Source: Maribacter forsetii DSM 18668
Lineage (GTDB): Bacteria; Bacteroidota; Bacteroidia; Flavobacteriales; Flavobacteriaceae
Direction of reading: 5' to 3'
DNA length: 64,000 nucleotides
NCBI RefSeq assembly: GCF_000744105.1
Contig: NZ_JQLH01000001.1
Location: 682,001-746,000 of the forward strand
The notes beneath the pieces are model-generated. The model did no database searches and was not told the origin of the DNA. It saw only the letters and a list, made by a program, of their open reading frames with translations. This document shows positions 26,830 to 35,925 of this stretch, in pieces. The stretch's first letter is position 1. Each line of letters starts with the position of its first letter. Both the position numbers and the translations under genes were made by a program.

Positions 26830-26878
26830 AGTAACATTTTACTATAGTAGCCTTAACATAGCATAAAGAATGACAATA

Positions 26879-26960
26879 TATCTTTGCATTGCGCAAGTAA
26901 GATGTGTGTATGTTTATTTTGGATAAAAGCTTAAGCCGGTGGGAGCATCGGCTTTTTTTG
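26879..26960 (+). ncRNA. Possible short transcript or 3' leader fragment
   Basis: TATCTTTG at 26879-26886 is an exact -7 box, and a terminator follows at 26933-26959, leaving room for an RNA of about 65 nt with no reading frame. No TTG is found at the right distance, so this may simply be the 3' untranslated part of the acyl-CoA dehydrogenase message. Confidence 0.25.
26933..26959 (+). terminator. Terminator after the acyl-CoA dehydrogenase gene
   Basis: Stem AAGCCG/CGGCTT with a 10-nt loop, followed by a run of T. It ends plus-strand transcription before the converging GH1 gene. Confidence 0.8.
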
Positions 26961-26970
26961 TGCCTTTATT

Positions 26971-28326
26971 TTAGTTAGAAAGGAATTGAGAGAACCATTT
27001 TCCCGAAGATTTTATTGTTCTTTTTAGTGTTTTAAAATCAATATGTACCAATCCAAATCTTGGATGGTAACCTTCTGCCCATTCAAAATTATCTGTAAAT
27101 GTCCACACGAAATATCCGTGAATATTTAACCCTGCTTGTTTTGCCTTTAATACTTGCCTTAAATAGCGTTGTAGAAAGTCGGTCCGTTTCATATCGGTAA
27201 TGTTGTCACCATCTATCTTATCTTTAAAAGCGGCTCCATTCTCGGTGATAATTATATTTTTTATTTGTGGATAGTTGCTGAACTTTTCAATCATATTGTA
27301 AATGCTAGGTGGGTAAACTTCCCAATCCATCAATGTAGTAGCAACGTTTCTTTTACTGGCTTTAACAATCTTGGCTCTTATGTATGGTACTAAAAGACTG
27401 TATTTTACTTTTTCACGTGTATAGTTTTGAATTCCTATAAAATCAAAATCGAACTTACAATCATCCATATCCGTAGATTTAATATAGGGCTGTAGTTTTT
27501 TTAGTACGGGAGCTTCTTTTGTGGGGTAACCCAAACCAAGTGTTGGCTCAATGAATAAACGATTGAGTAAGGCGTCAACTTTAATAGCGGTTTTTCTATC
27601 TCTTTTGTTCTTTCTATAAGGTGTAATCTGTGAACATGAAAATGTAGTGCCAATGTTGGCATTAGGTACTAGTTTTCGAAGTATTCTGCCACCTTCTGCC
27701 TGACAAAGAACCGCGTGGTGAGCGGCAGGTAGAAAGTTTTTCAATCCTTTTTTACCTGGCGCATGCACTCCTAAAAAATATCCGGCACCAGTAAAAACCA
27801 TAGGTTCGTTCATTACCATCCAATTTTTCACCCGGTCGCCAAAAGCATTAGCACATACTTGAGTGAACTCTGAAAACCATGTAACGATTTGCCTGTTCGT
27901 CCATCCTCCTTTTTCTTCTAGGGTTTGAGGTAGATCCCAATGGTATAAAGTAATCCACGGGGTAATATTTTGCTTCAAACAAAAATTTATGACTTCATTA
28001 TAAAATTGTATACCAGCTTCATTTATAGTGCCTATACCATTAGGTAAAACCCTTGGCCATGAGATTGAAAAACGATAGTTATCAATATTCATGGATTTCA
28101 TTAACAAAATATCTTCCTTGTACTTATGGTAGAAGTCACAAGACACATTCGCGTTTTCTCCGTTAAGAATCACTTTTGGTGTGGCGGTAAACTTGTCCCA
28201 AATAGAAGGTCCTTTACCATGTAAATTGTGTGCGCCTTCAATTTGATATGCTGCCGTAGATACTCCCCATGTAAAATCCTCACCAAAATCTGATGCGTTC
28301 AAAATGGTTTCTTTATGTTCTTTCAA
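26971..28326 (-). CDS. Glycoside hydrolase family 1 beta-glycosidase
   Basis: A 451-residue GH1 enzyme. The N-terminus has the family text FTWGVSTAAYQIEGA; the acid/base glutamate lies in VMNEPMVF near residue 167 and the nucleophile glutamate in IITENGAA near residue 360. A WTFTDNFEWAEGYHPRFGLVHID stretch near 405 is the usual aglycone-site text. No signal peptide, so cytoplasmic. It hydrolyses beta-linked glucosides, galactosides or fucosides; which one is not clear. It lies 74 bp after a MurG-like glycosyltransferase, perhaps in one operon. Confidence 0.93.
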   Translation of the reverse strand: MKEHKETILNASDFGEDFTWGVSTAAYQIEGAHNLHGKGPSIWDKFTATPKVILNGENANVSCDFYHKYKEDILLMKSMNIDNYRFSISWPRVLPNGIGTINEAGIQFYNEVINFCLKQNITPWITLYHWDLPQTLEEKGGWTNRQIVTWFSEFTQVCANAFGDRVKNWMVMNEPMVFTGAGYFLGVHAPGKKGLKNFLPAAHHAVLCQAEGGRILRKLVPNANIGTTFSCSQITPYRKNKRDRKTAIKVDALLNRLFIEPTLGLGYPTKEAPVLKKLQPYIKSTDMDDCKFDFDFIGIQNYTREKVKYSLLVPYIRAKIVKASKRNVATTLMDWEVYPPSIYNMIEKFSNYPQIKNIIITENGAAFKDKIDGDNITDMKRTDFLQRYLRQVLKAKQAGLNIHGYFVWTFTDNFEWAEGYHPRFGLVHIDFKTLKRTIKSSGKWFSQFLSN

Positions 28327-28400
28327 TGATATAGGATGCTTTTAGGGAATTACTCGATGGTCGAGATTTAATAGTTCCGATGCTCGTGTCGAAATTATAG

Positions 28401-29435
28401 TTATACTTTCAATTCAATGCCAGGCAAACTTGCTGCGTGGTTGTTTACTAGAGATTCTTCTAAAAGCTTAGAAACGATTTCATCTGTATTATCCGGGTAG
28501 CTAACAGGTACAATTGTATCGGTTTCTAGCCAGTGTCTTACTTTGTCTAAATGCTTTTTTTTAAGCGATTTTATAACCGGAACGCCCATTTCTGCCAATG
28601 CCGCAGCATTGCATTGCTGCTCATATTGCCCTTTCATAGGTATTACGAGCAATTTCTTTTGCATGTAAAGACTTTCTGCAGGGGCTTCAAAACCAGCTCC
28701 ACATAAAACACCTTTACTAGAGGCCATGCTTTTTACAAAAGCTTCATTGGTAATGGGTTTTATATGAATGTTTTTATTGAAATATTCATAGGTGTTGTGC
28801 TTGGAAAAAACTTCCCATTTTGCGCTCTTCATTTTGCTTAAAAAATTCAATAATTTCTCATCACTATATGAAGGTAGGTATACCGTGTAGTGCTCCCCTT
28901 TTGTAATTGTTGCAGAACGAATGTCATCTCTAATTATGGGAGTGTAGATGTTTTCTTCATAAGATTTAAAGTGTAAGCCATACTGTTGACTGGTTGGGGC
29001 ATAGTTATTTAAGATCCATTTGCCCATTCTATCTTTTTTCTTTGGTTTTGGTGCTAAGTCAGATAAAACTGCAGCTTGGTGGCTAAAGCTGTAGCAGGGT
29101 TTGTTTTTTAACTTACATGCCCATGCCGTTACCGGCTCAAAATCATTTATGATCAGATCGTAATCTTCTACAGGAATACTCTTTATTTCTTTCTGCAGGC
29201 GCATAGAATTTGCCCTGTAATAGGTTTTCCAGACGTCTACGCCTCCTTTTTTACCAAAGATGAAACTAAGCCCCTTTAACTGATATCTAACAGGGTAGGG
29301 TAGCTTGATATCCGCTTGTATGCCACTAACTAAAATGTCTAACGAGATGTTGTGTTTTAATAACGCTGGTATTACGTCTCGCGCTCTACTTAAATGTCCG
29401 TTTCCGGTACCCTGAATTGCATATAGTACTCTCAT
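28401..29435 (-). CDS. MurG-like glycosyltransferase family protein
   Basis: A 344-residue GT-B protein. The N-terminal loop YAIQGTGNGHLSRARDVIPALL matches the GxGxGHxxR pattern of MurG/MGDG-type enzymes, and the C-terminal domain has GVLCGAGFEAPAESLYMQKKLLVIPMKGQYEQQCNA in pieces, the usual donor-site text. It may glycosylate a lipid. Its start overlaps the stop of the phosphoesterase gene by 4 bp, so both probably act together, for example on a lipid-linked sugar. The substrate is unknown. Confidence 0.8.
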   Translation of the reverse strand: MRVLYAIQGTGNGHLSRARDVIPALLKHNISLDILVSGIQADIKLPYPVRYQLKGLSFIFGKKGGVDVWKTYYRANSMRLQKEIKSIPVEDYDLIINDFEPVTAWACKLKNKPCYSFSHQAAVLSDLAPKPKKKDRMGKWILNNYAPTSQQYGLHFKSYEENIYTPIIRDDIRSATITKGEHYTVYLPSYSDEKLLNFLSKMKSAKWEVFSKHNTYEYFNKNIHIKPITNEAFVKSMASSKGVLCGAGFEAPAESLYMQKKLLVIPMKGQYEQQCNAAALAEMGVPVIKSLKKKHLDKVRHWLETDTIVPVSYPDNTDEIVSKLLEESLVNNHAASLPGIELKV

Positions 29436-30295
29436 TTACTCTGCTGTGTCATTCCACTAATTCTAAACTCTTCTAGCAAACTTTGAAAAAGCTCTGCCTT
29501 TTCTAATACAAATGTTTCCTCCTTAATATCCTCTTTATGGTCTATAGTTAGCTGGTCTTCTAGATATGAATAGAGTTTCCACTTTCCATTATGGTATTCT
29601 AGAGCAGTTAAATTTTCTATCCAATCTCCAGAATTAAGGTAGGTAACTTCACCTTTTTCTGTTTTTATATTACGAATTTCCGGTTGGTGAATATGACCGC
29701 AAATCACATAATCATATCCGTTTTCTATGGCAATATCCGCTGCTATCTGTTCAAAATCATTAATGAACTTGACGGCAGATTTTACGCCGTTCTTAATTTT
29801 TTTGGACATAGAGATAGGTCCCTTGCCCATTTTCTTGCTAATGAAGTTTATGGCTCTATTCAATAAGATCAAGAAATCATAGCCTTTAGCACCAAGTTTC
29901 GCAACCCATTTAGAATGTTGCATGGTTACATCAAACACATCGCCATGAAAAATCCATGCTTTTTTATCTTCAAGCGGAATTACCATTTTATTGACAATAC
30001 TTAATGACCCCATTTTATTACCTGAGAATTTGCGCAAAAGCTCATCATGGTTGCCTGTTACGTAATGAACTGGTATACCTTTCGCTACCCATTCTAATAG
30101 AAGCTTGATCACCTTCATATGGGATTTGGGCCAGTAGCGCTTACTAAATTGCCAGATGTCTACAATATCACCATTAAGAATTACTTCTTTTGGCTTAATT
30201 GATTTCATATATTTTAAAAGTTCTTTGGCGTGGCAGCCGTATGTTCCTAAATGAACATCAGATATGACCACAATATCAACTGGTCTTTTTTTCAT
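29432..30295 (-). CDS. LpxH-like metallophosphoesterase
   Basis: A 287-residue calcineurin-type phosphoesterase. Metal ligands are visible in SDVHLGTYGC (near residue 11), NGDIVDIWQ (41), TGNHDELL (80), HGDVFDV (117) and GHIHQPEI (200), the full set for a two-metal centre. It resembles UDP-2,3-diacylglucosamine hydrolase (LpxH) and its relatives, but is longer (287 against about 240 residues). It is translationally coupled to the glycosyltransferase gene, which hints at a lipid or nucleotide-sugar substrate other than that of classical LpxH. Confidence 0.82.
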   Translation of the reverse strand: MKKRPVDIVVISDVHLGTYGCHAKELLKYMKSIKPKEVILNGDIVDIWQFSKRYWPKSHMKVIKLLLEWVAKGIPVHYVTGNHDELLRKFSGNKMGSLSIVNKMVIPLEDKKAWIFHGDVFDVTMQHSKWVAKLGAKGYDFLILLNRAINFISKKMGKGPISMSKKIKNGVKSAVKFINDFEQIAADIAIENGYDYVICGHIHQPEIRNIKTEKGEVTYLNSGDWIENLTALEYHNGKWKLYSYLEDQLTIDHKEDIKEETFVLEKAELFQSLLEEFRISGMTQQSK

Positions 30296-30534
30296 AAAAT
30301 GGTTAGAGGTTTTTGAACTGAAACTTTTAAGAAAGTAAAGGGGGGCAGATTGACCTCCAACTTGGCATGAAATGCAAGAAGGGTATGTAGGAAAACGGTC
30401 AATTCAATAGATTTCATGTACTGAAACATATGACCGTAAAGTTTCAAAAAATAATAGAATAGATAGGTTACTGCTAACTTATTTTTGAGTTACCAGATTG
30501 TTATGTAATTGAATGTCAGTGGTGTGTTGGTTAA

Positions 30535-32832
30535 CTATTTCTTTACCAATCTCACCTTAACCGATTTGCTTATAGGTGTTTTGCTACGGTCTGCGAAATG
30601 GTTGTACGGTACTAATACATTGGTTTCAGGAAAGTAAGAAGCCAAATTACCTGATGGGATATTATATGGTACTACCTTGAAATTATGTGCGGTTCTAATA
30701 ATTTCATCATAAGTGCTGGTAATATCTACAACATCTAGTTTGTTAAGCCCCACAGCTTTCATGTCATCAATATTCATGAAAATGATTCGTCGTGCATTAT
30801 ACACGCCTCTATAACGATCATCTAAACCATAAATAGTGGTGTTGAACTGATCGTGAGAACGAATGGTCATTAACATGTACTCGTCTTTTGCCAATTTATG
30901 TTCTGGTAATTTATTAATGGTAAATTGAGCCTTTCCATTGGGTAACATGCTAAAGTCTAGTTCACGTACATTATTTGGTAAGTAGTAACCAGCACCAACT
31001 GAACGTTCTTCTGTTTTGTTGAAACCTTTAGCTACTTGATCTATTTGGGTTCTTATAAGCTCATAATCTGCGCCTAAAGCTTTCCAATTCATAGGATGGC
31101 CTTCTCCAAAGTAAGCATGTCCCATATTGGCAATAATCTCCGGCTCGCTCATGATAGTGTCAGAAGCGGGTTTTAGAATTCCTTTAGAGCGTTTTACGCG
31201 ACCCATACTATTTTCAACAGTAAAATGACGTGGTTTACCATCTTTCATGTCTTTCTCTGATCTACCAATAGTAGGTAGAATAAGAGCTGTTTTACCGGTA
31301 ATTAAATGTGTTCTGTTCAGTTTTGTACTGATCTGTACCGTAAGGTCACAGTTTTGAATACCTTTTGCAGTATACTCGGTATCTGATGCTGCCATTAAAA
31401 AGTTACCGCCTAAACACATAAATACTTTTGCCTTGCCTTCATACATGGCTTTTAGGGTACCTACAACGTCAACACCTTCGTGATCTGGTGGTGTAAAACC
31501 TAAGTGTTCTTTAATACGTTCGTTCATTGCCTTATCAACAAAATGCTGAATACCAACACTGCGGTCTCCTTGTACGTTACTATGCCCACGAACTGGGCAG
31601 GTACCGGTATTTGGTTTGCCTATGGCTCCTTTAAGTAAAAGAAGATTAATGAACTCTCTAATATTTTCTACACCATTTTTATGTTGGGTCAGTCCCATTG
31701 CCCAACACACTATAATTTTAGATTTGTTAGCTAGTAATGCTACGGTTTCATCTATTTTTTCTTCAGATACGCCTGTTTGTGCCAGTAGTTCTTCTGAGTT
31801 GTAATTTTTTAAATCGGAAATTAAAGACTCATATCCATCGGTATATTTTTCAATGAATGCATGGTCAAAGACATCATTTGATTTTTCTTCTAACACGACT
31901 AGTTTTTTCAACATCAATTTCACCAAAGGGATGTCTTGGTTAATGTTGACGGGCAAGTGAATGTCTGCCATGTCTTCACCACCACCGATCCATCCACCAA
32001 CATGCTGTGGATTTTTAAAATTTAGGAGACCAGATTCTTCAAGTGGATTAATGCTGATAACCTTACCGCCGTTCTGCTTACATTTTTCTAAAGCAGATAA
32101 CATTCTTGGATGGTTAGTACCGGGATTTTGACCAGCTATCAAAATAACCTCGGCTTCGTAAAGATCTTCCAAAGTTGTGGACCCTTTTCCTATGCCTAAA
32201 GTTTCGCCCAATGCAACACCGCTACTTTCATGGCACATATTAGAGCAGTCTGGTAAATTGTTGGTACCTAGTGCACGTGCAAACATTCCGTATATAAAAG
32301 CTGCTTCATTACTTGATCTACCAGAGGTGTAGAAAATTGCCTCATCTGGATTGTTCAATTTTTTTAATTCAGATGCTATTAAATCAAAAGCTGCTTGCCA
32401 AGAAATGGGTTCGTAATGAATGCTACCTGGTTTTAAAACCATAGGTTCTACCAAACGACCAAATTTATTTAATTCGTAATCGGTTAGTTTAGATAATTCT
32501 TCAACTGAATGTTTTTGAAAGAAACTTGCGCCAATTTTTTCTGTAGTAGCTTCATCACCTAAGGCTTTTGCTCCGTTTTCGCAATATTCTGCAACAGGTG
32601 ATGGATGTTCTGGATCTGGCCATGCACAACTAGGGCAATCAAAACCATCTTTTTGGTTCATGCTTAATAATGTGCGCATGGATCGTAGAACGCCCATTTC
32701 TTTAAAAGTATGCTTTAAAGCTTCACGAACACCCAAATACCCTGCAGCATGGGTTATGGGCTCTTTTATTTCAATATCAAGAAATTCTTCAGATCCTCTA
32801 AAAGAGACGTTACGTTCGTTTTTTGCATTCAT
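30535..32832 (-). CDS. FdhF/YdeP-family molybdopterin oxidoreductase
   Basis: A 765-residue molybdopterin-dependent oxidoreductase of the YdeP group. An N-terminal CPSCAW motif is near residue 67, molybdopterin-domain text (FYTSGRSSNEAAF, then CSNMCHESSG) near 165-200, and the C-terminal molybdopterin dinucleotide-binding domain covers about the last 110 residues. No Tat signal is seen, so it should be cytoplasmic. YdeP relatives are linked to acid resistance or formate-like oxidation, with no proven reaction. It is preceded in the operon by a small conserved protein. Confidence 0.88.
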   Translation of the reverse strand: MNAKNERNVSFRGSEEFLDIEIKEPITHAAGYLGVREALKHTFKEMGVLRSMRTLLSMNQKDGFDCPSCAWPDPEHPSPVAEYCENGAKALGDEATTEKIGASFFQKHSVEELSKLTDYELNKFGRLVEPMVLKPGSIHYEPISWQAAFDLIASELKKLNNPDEAIFYTSGRSSNEAAFIYGMFARALGTNNLPDCSNMCHESSGVALGETLGIGKGSTTLEDLYEAEVILIAGQNPGTNHPRMLSALEKCKQNGGKVISINPLEESGLLNFKNPQHVGGWIGGGEDMADIHLPVNINQDIPLVKLMLKKLVVLEEKSNDVFDHAFIEKYTDGYESLISDLKNYNSEELLAQTGVSEEKIDETVALLANKSKIIVCWAMGLTQHKNGVENIREFINLLLLKGAIGKPNTGTCPVRGHSNVQGDRSVGIQHFVDKAMNERIKEHLGFTPPDHEGVDVVGTLKAMYEGKAKVFMCLGGNFLMAASDTEYTAKGIQNCDLTVQISTKLNRTHLITGKTALILPTIGRSEKDMKDGKPRHFTVENSMGRVKRSKGILKPASDTIMSEPEIIANMGHAYFGEGHPMNWKALGADYELIRTQIDQVAKGFNKTEERSVGAGYYLPNNVRELDFSMLPNGKAQFTINKLPEHKLAKDEYMLMTIRSHDQFNTTIYGLDDRYRGVYNARRIIFMNIDDMKAVGLNKLDVVDITSTYDEIIRTAHNFKVVPYNIPSGNLASYFPETNVLVPYNHFADRSKTPISKSVKVRLVKK

Positions 32833-32914
32833 ACTCTAAACTTAGTAAATGTAGAAGTAACGATTATAATCATTTCTATTAAAACTGTAATCTAAACGAT
32901 TAAAACAAGACACT

Positions 32915-33280
32915 TTAACTCAACTTTGGGTTTGGGTAATTGTCAGACTGATCTTCTATAGTATTATCCAAACAAGTAAAATCTTTTTCTAATAATAGAT
33001 AAAGATTATTTCCTGAAGTTGTTTTCATAGTATGGTCATAAGTAATAATATCGTTACTAAACCAAACCTTACCATCTGTTTGCGGCATTTCTAAAACTAC
33101 CGCATTGTTTTTAAAACTAACTTGAAGGTGGTCAATATCTTTTTTTAATACCACGCCGTAATTGAATTGTGCAGGGCCAAAATTAGTTTTATCAAATATT
33201 TCTCCTTCTTGAGATAGCGATTTTACTTCTGTTTGGGTTAGTCGAAACCGAACGGAATCACCTTTTATTCTAATTTTCAT
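32915..33280 (-). CDS. DUF7009-like small protein paired with the molybdoenzyme
   Basis: A 121-residue acidic protein without signal peptide or membrane segment. The beginning (MKIRIKGDSVRFRLTQTEV) and the end (LLLEKDFTCLD, then DNYPNP) look like a small family I connect with DUF7009, found in Bacteroidota beside FdhF-like enzymes; the name is from memory and not certain. It lies 82 bp upstream of the molybdoenzyme gene on the same strand. A role as chaperone or assembly partner is only an inference from that pairing. A TATTTTTG box at 33302-33309 (minus) could be its -7 element. Confidence 0.6.
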   Translation of the reverse strand: MKIRIKGDSVRFRLTQTEVKSLSQEGEIFDKTNFGPAQFNYGVVLKKDIDHLQVSFKNNAVVLEMPQTDGKVWFSNDIITYDHTMKTTSGNNLYLLLEKDFTCLDNTIEDQSDNYPNPKLS

Positions 33281-33373
33281 AGCTATAAATTGAGTTCACA
33301 ACAAAAATAGACCATCTGACAACAAAATATAAGGGGTTGACATCAATTTGTTTTTAATATTTAACCTTACCTG

Positions 33374-33469
33374 TACATTTACATTGTTCTTAAAAACGAA
33401 TTAAAATTTTTTCATTTTCATATAGTGTTCTCGTAAAAGAGTCCGGTCTGTCAAGGTTGGACTCTTTTT
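33374..33469 (+). ncRNA. Possible small RNA with terminator hairpin
   Basis: A TTG (33348-33350), 23 bp, TACATTTA (33374-33381, one mismatch) could be a plus-strand promoter. It is followed by a 10-bp-arm stem-loop (33435-33444 with 33459-33468) and a T-run. No reading frame fits between. The surrounding genes are all on the minus strand, so the terminator has no other plus-strand gene to serve. Low confidence without RNA data. Confidence 0.3.
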
Positions 33470-33490
33470 AGTTTAGGTCATTTTTGAACA

Positions 33491-33528
33491 TAAAAAAACC
33501 CATTAAATGAATATTTAATGGGTCTTAT
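33491..33528 (-). terminator. Terminator after the nucleotidyltransferase gene
   Basis: An inverted repeat ACCCATTAAAT...ATTTAATGGGT with a GAAT loop and a T-run on the minus strand, about 20 bp after the stop codon of the nucleotidyltransferase. Confidence 0.85.
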
Positions 33529-33546
33529 TTCATACTAACGAAAATC

Positions 33547-34425
33547 TTATTTCCAAATAGGAGCAGGGTATTTACCTGAATCCGATTTTTCTTTTAAGCT
33601 GTTCATTGCTTTTTCTTTATCACTTGCATAAGTTACACCAAACCAATCTCCACCAGAAGGAATACATTTCACTTCAATTTCATTTGCCTGTAACATTTCT
33701 TGTATCATTAGAGGAATATATAACTCGCTATTTGCTATGCGGTCTTCGTCTTTCAAGAATATTCTAAATTCAGATTCGATCTTATCAAAGATAGATGGTC
33801 TACAAACCCAAAAATTCATACTAGCTTGTTCGTCACCGGTAAATTCTAGATTGGTATCTTCATCTACAATGCTATTTTCTTTTTGTACAAGTTTAAGTCG
33901 CTCTTGTACAGAAACCAGATTGTCGCCATTTACTTCACAAACACCTCTTGATACTGAGCCGTGTTCAGACAACGTATCTTTTAGTGTATAACCTAAAAGT
34001 GCATATGCGCTATCATCGGTTTTCATGAAATCAGCTGCTTTTTTATAAGCAGATTGTCCATAAAAATCATCGGCATTAATTACAACAAATGGTCCGTTAA
34101 TTACTTTTCTTGCTGTCCATACTGCATGAGCGGTACCCCAAGGTTTCTTGCGCTCACCAGTGAAAGTAACTCCATCAGGTAAATCTGTAAGTTCTTGTGC
34201 AAGAACATTTAGTTTTATATTGCTTGGTATTCTTTTAGAAAGGTGCTCCTCTAAAAAAGAAACGTTCTCTTTTTTTGTGATAACTACAATTTGTTCAAAA
34301 TTATTCTGAATGGCATCGTAAATGGCAAACTCCATTAAAAACTCACCATTAGGTCCTAAATCATCAAACTGTTTTAGCTTTCCATATCTACTACCGCTAC
34401 CGGCAGCCATTAAAAGTAATGTCAT
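33547..34425 (-). CDS. Sugar-phosphate nucleotidyltransferase family protein
   Basis: A 292-residue NTP_transferase protein. It begins MTLLLMAAGSGSRYGKLKQF, the G-rich nucleotide-binding loop of this fold, and has INADDFYG near residue 117, a metal-binding aspartate motif. The last part has ECIPSGGDWFGVTYASDKE-like text. It should join a sugar-1-phosphate (or related phosphate) to a nucleotide. The sugar is not clear; the sequence does not look like RmlA or GalU. It is a single-gene unit with its own terminator. Confidence 0.8.
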   Translation of the reverse strand: MTLLLMAAGSGSRYGKLKQFDDLGPNGEFLMEFAIYDAIQNNFEQIVVITKKENVSFLEEHLSKRIPSNIKLNVLAQELTDLPDGVTFTGERKKPWGTAHAVWTARKVINGPFVVINADDFYGQSAYKKAADFMKTDDSAYALLGYTLKDTLSEHGSVSRGVCEVNGDNLVSVQERLKLVQKENSIVDEDTNLEFTGDEQASMNFWVCRPSIFDKIESEFRIFLKDEDRIANSELYIPLMIQEMLQANEIEVKCIPSGGDWFGVTYASDKEKAMNSLKEKSDSGKYPAPIWK

Positions 34426-34569
34426 AATTTTCTGTATTTACCGGGTAAAAATAGGGAATGTGTTTAAAATTCGTACAATTTATTGGTTGTAACATCTATA
34501 AACTTGATAATTATTTAATATGTATCGGTAACTTTTTATAAATTCAATGTTCATAAACTACACAACTAA

Positions 34570-35922
34570 ATGGCCACAAGAAGAAATTTTATTAGAAGTA
34601 CATCATTGGCAGGTATGGGACTATTTGCAGTGCCAGGTTTTGCACATAATAGTTTTAGCGCTGCAGATAAATTGAATGTTGGTTTAATTGGTGTAGGGTT
34701 GAGAGGAACCAACCATTTGCAGAATTTATTGCTTAGAAAAGATGTAAATGTCACTGCAATTTGTGATGTGGACGAAGAGAGAATAAAAATTGCCAATAAA
34801 CATATAGCTGATGCAAAGGGCAAGCGTCCAAAAGTATTTGGTGCAAATGAACATGATTATAAGAATCTATTGGCTTTACAAGAGGTTGACGCCGTAATCA
34901 TTGCTACACCTTGGTTATGGCACACACGCATGACGGTAGATGCTATGGAAGCGGGTAAATATGCAGGAGTAGAGGTTTCTGCCTCTAATACGCTAGAAGA
35001 GTGTTGGGATTTGGTAAATACCCATGAGCGCACCGGTACGCATATGATGATCTTAGAAAATGTGAATTACCGTAGAGATGTGTTAGCGGTGTTGAATATG
35101 GTGAAACAAAACGTATTTGGTGAAATGGTGCATTACAGATGTGGCTATCAGCACGATTTACGACACGTAAAATTCAATGATGGTAAAACGGCTTATGGTA
35201 AGGGTGTTGAATTTGGTGAAAAAGGAATATCGGAATCTAAATGGCGTACAGAGCATTCCGTAAAAAGAAATGCAGATGTATACCCAACTCATGGTTTGGG
35301 TCCTGTAGCCGTAATGGCAGATGTTAATCGCGGTAATCGGTTTATGTCAATGACCTCGCATGCATCAAAAAGTATTGGGCTACACAATTACATTGTAAAA
35401 GAAGGAGGAGAAGAGCACCCTAATGCAAAAGTAAAGTTTAAGCAGGGCGATGTAATTACTTCAACCATTAATACCGCAAATGGAGAAACCATTATTATTA
35501 CCCATGATTGTAACCTACCTAGACCTTATTCTTTAGGATTTCGTGCGCAAGGTGCAAACGGACTCTGGGAAGTTGATGGTAGCAGAATTTATGTGGAAGG
35601 GAAATCTGAACCACATCAATGGGATGATGCGCAATCTTGGTTAGATACATATGACCACCCGCTCTGGGAAAAATACGGGGAATATGCATTAAATGCAGGG
35701 CATGGCGGAATGGACTTTTTTGTATTGAACTCCTTCGTAGAATCTGCTAAGCAGAATATTGCTCCACCTTTAGATGCTTATGATGCTGCGGCATGGAGTG
35801 CGGTAACACCGCTTTCAGAAGTTTCTATTGCCAATAACGGTGAGCCTCAGGATTTTCCAGATTTTACTCGAGGCCTTTGGATGAAAAGAAAACCTTATGA
35901 ATGGATGAAGGAAACGTTTTAG
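34570..35922 (+). CDS. Tat-exported GH109-type glycosidase (Gfo/Idh/MocA fold)
   Basis: A 450-residue protein with a twin-arginine signal (TRRNFIRSTSLAG, residues 3-15) and a Rossmann domain (GLIGVGLRGTNHL near residue 38). It lacks the EKP motif of dehydrogenases and reads VEVSAS in its place. Other GH109 marks are LENVNYRRDVLAVLNMV near 170, YQHDLRHV, and the C-terminal DAYDAAAWSAVTPLSE. GH109 enzymes such as the Elizabethkingia alpha-N-acetylgalactosaminidase use bound NAD+ to cleave GalNAc by an oxidation-elimination-addition route. It is probably periplasmic. The true sugar is unknown. Confidence 0.82.
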   Translation: MATRRNFIRSTSLAGMGLFAVPGFAHNSFSAADKLNVGLIGVGLRGTNHLQNLLLRKDVNVTAICDVDEERIKIANKHIADAKGKRPKVFGANEHDYKNLLALQEVDAVIIATPWLWHTRMTVDAMEAGKYAGVEVSASNTLEECWDLVNTHERTGTHMMILENVNYRRDVLAVLNMVKQNVFGEMVHYRCGYQHDLRHVKFNDGKTAYGKGVEFGEKGISESKWRTEHSVKRNADVYPTHGLGPVAVMADVNRGNRFMSMTSHASKSIGLHNYIVKEGGEEHPNAKVKFKQGDVITSTINTANGETIIITHDCNLPRPYSLGFRAQGANGLWEVDGSRIYVEGKSEPHQWDDAQSWLDTYDHPLWEKYGEYALNAGHGGMDFFVLNSFVESAKQNIAPPLDAYDAAAWSAVTPLSEVSIANNGEPQDFPDFTRGLWMKRKPYEWMKETF

Positions 35923-35925
35923 CTT

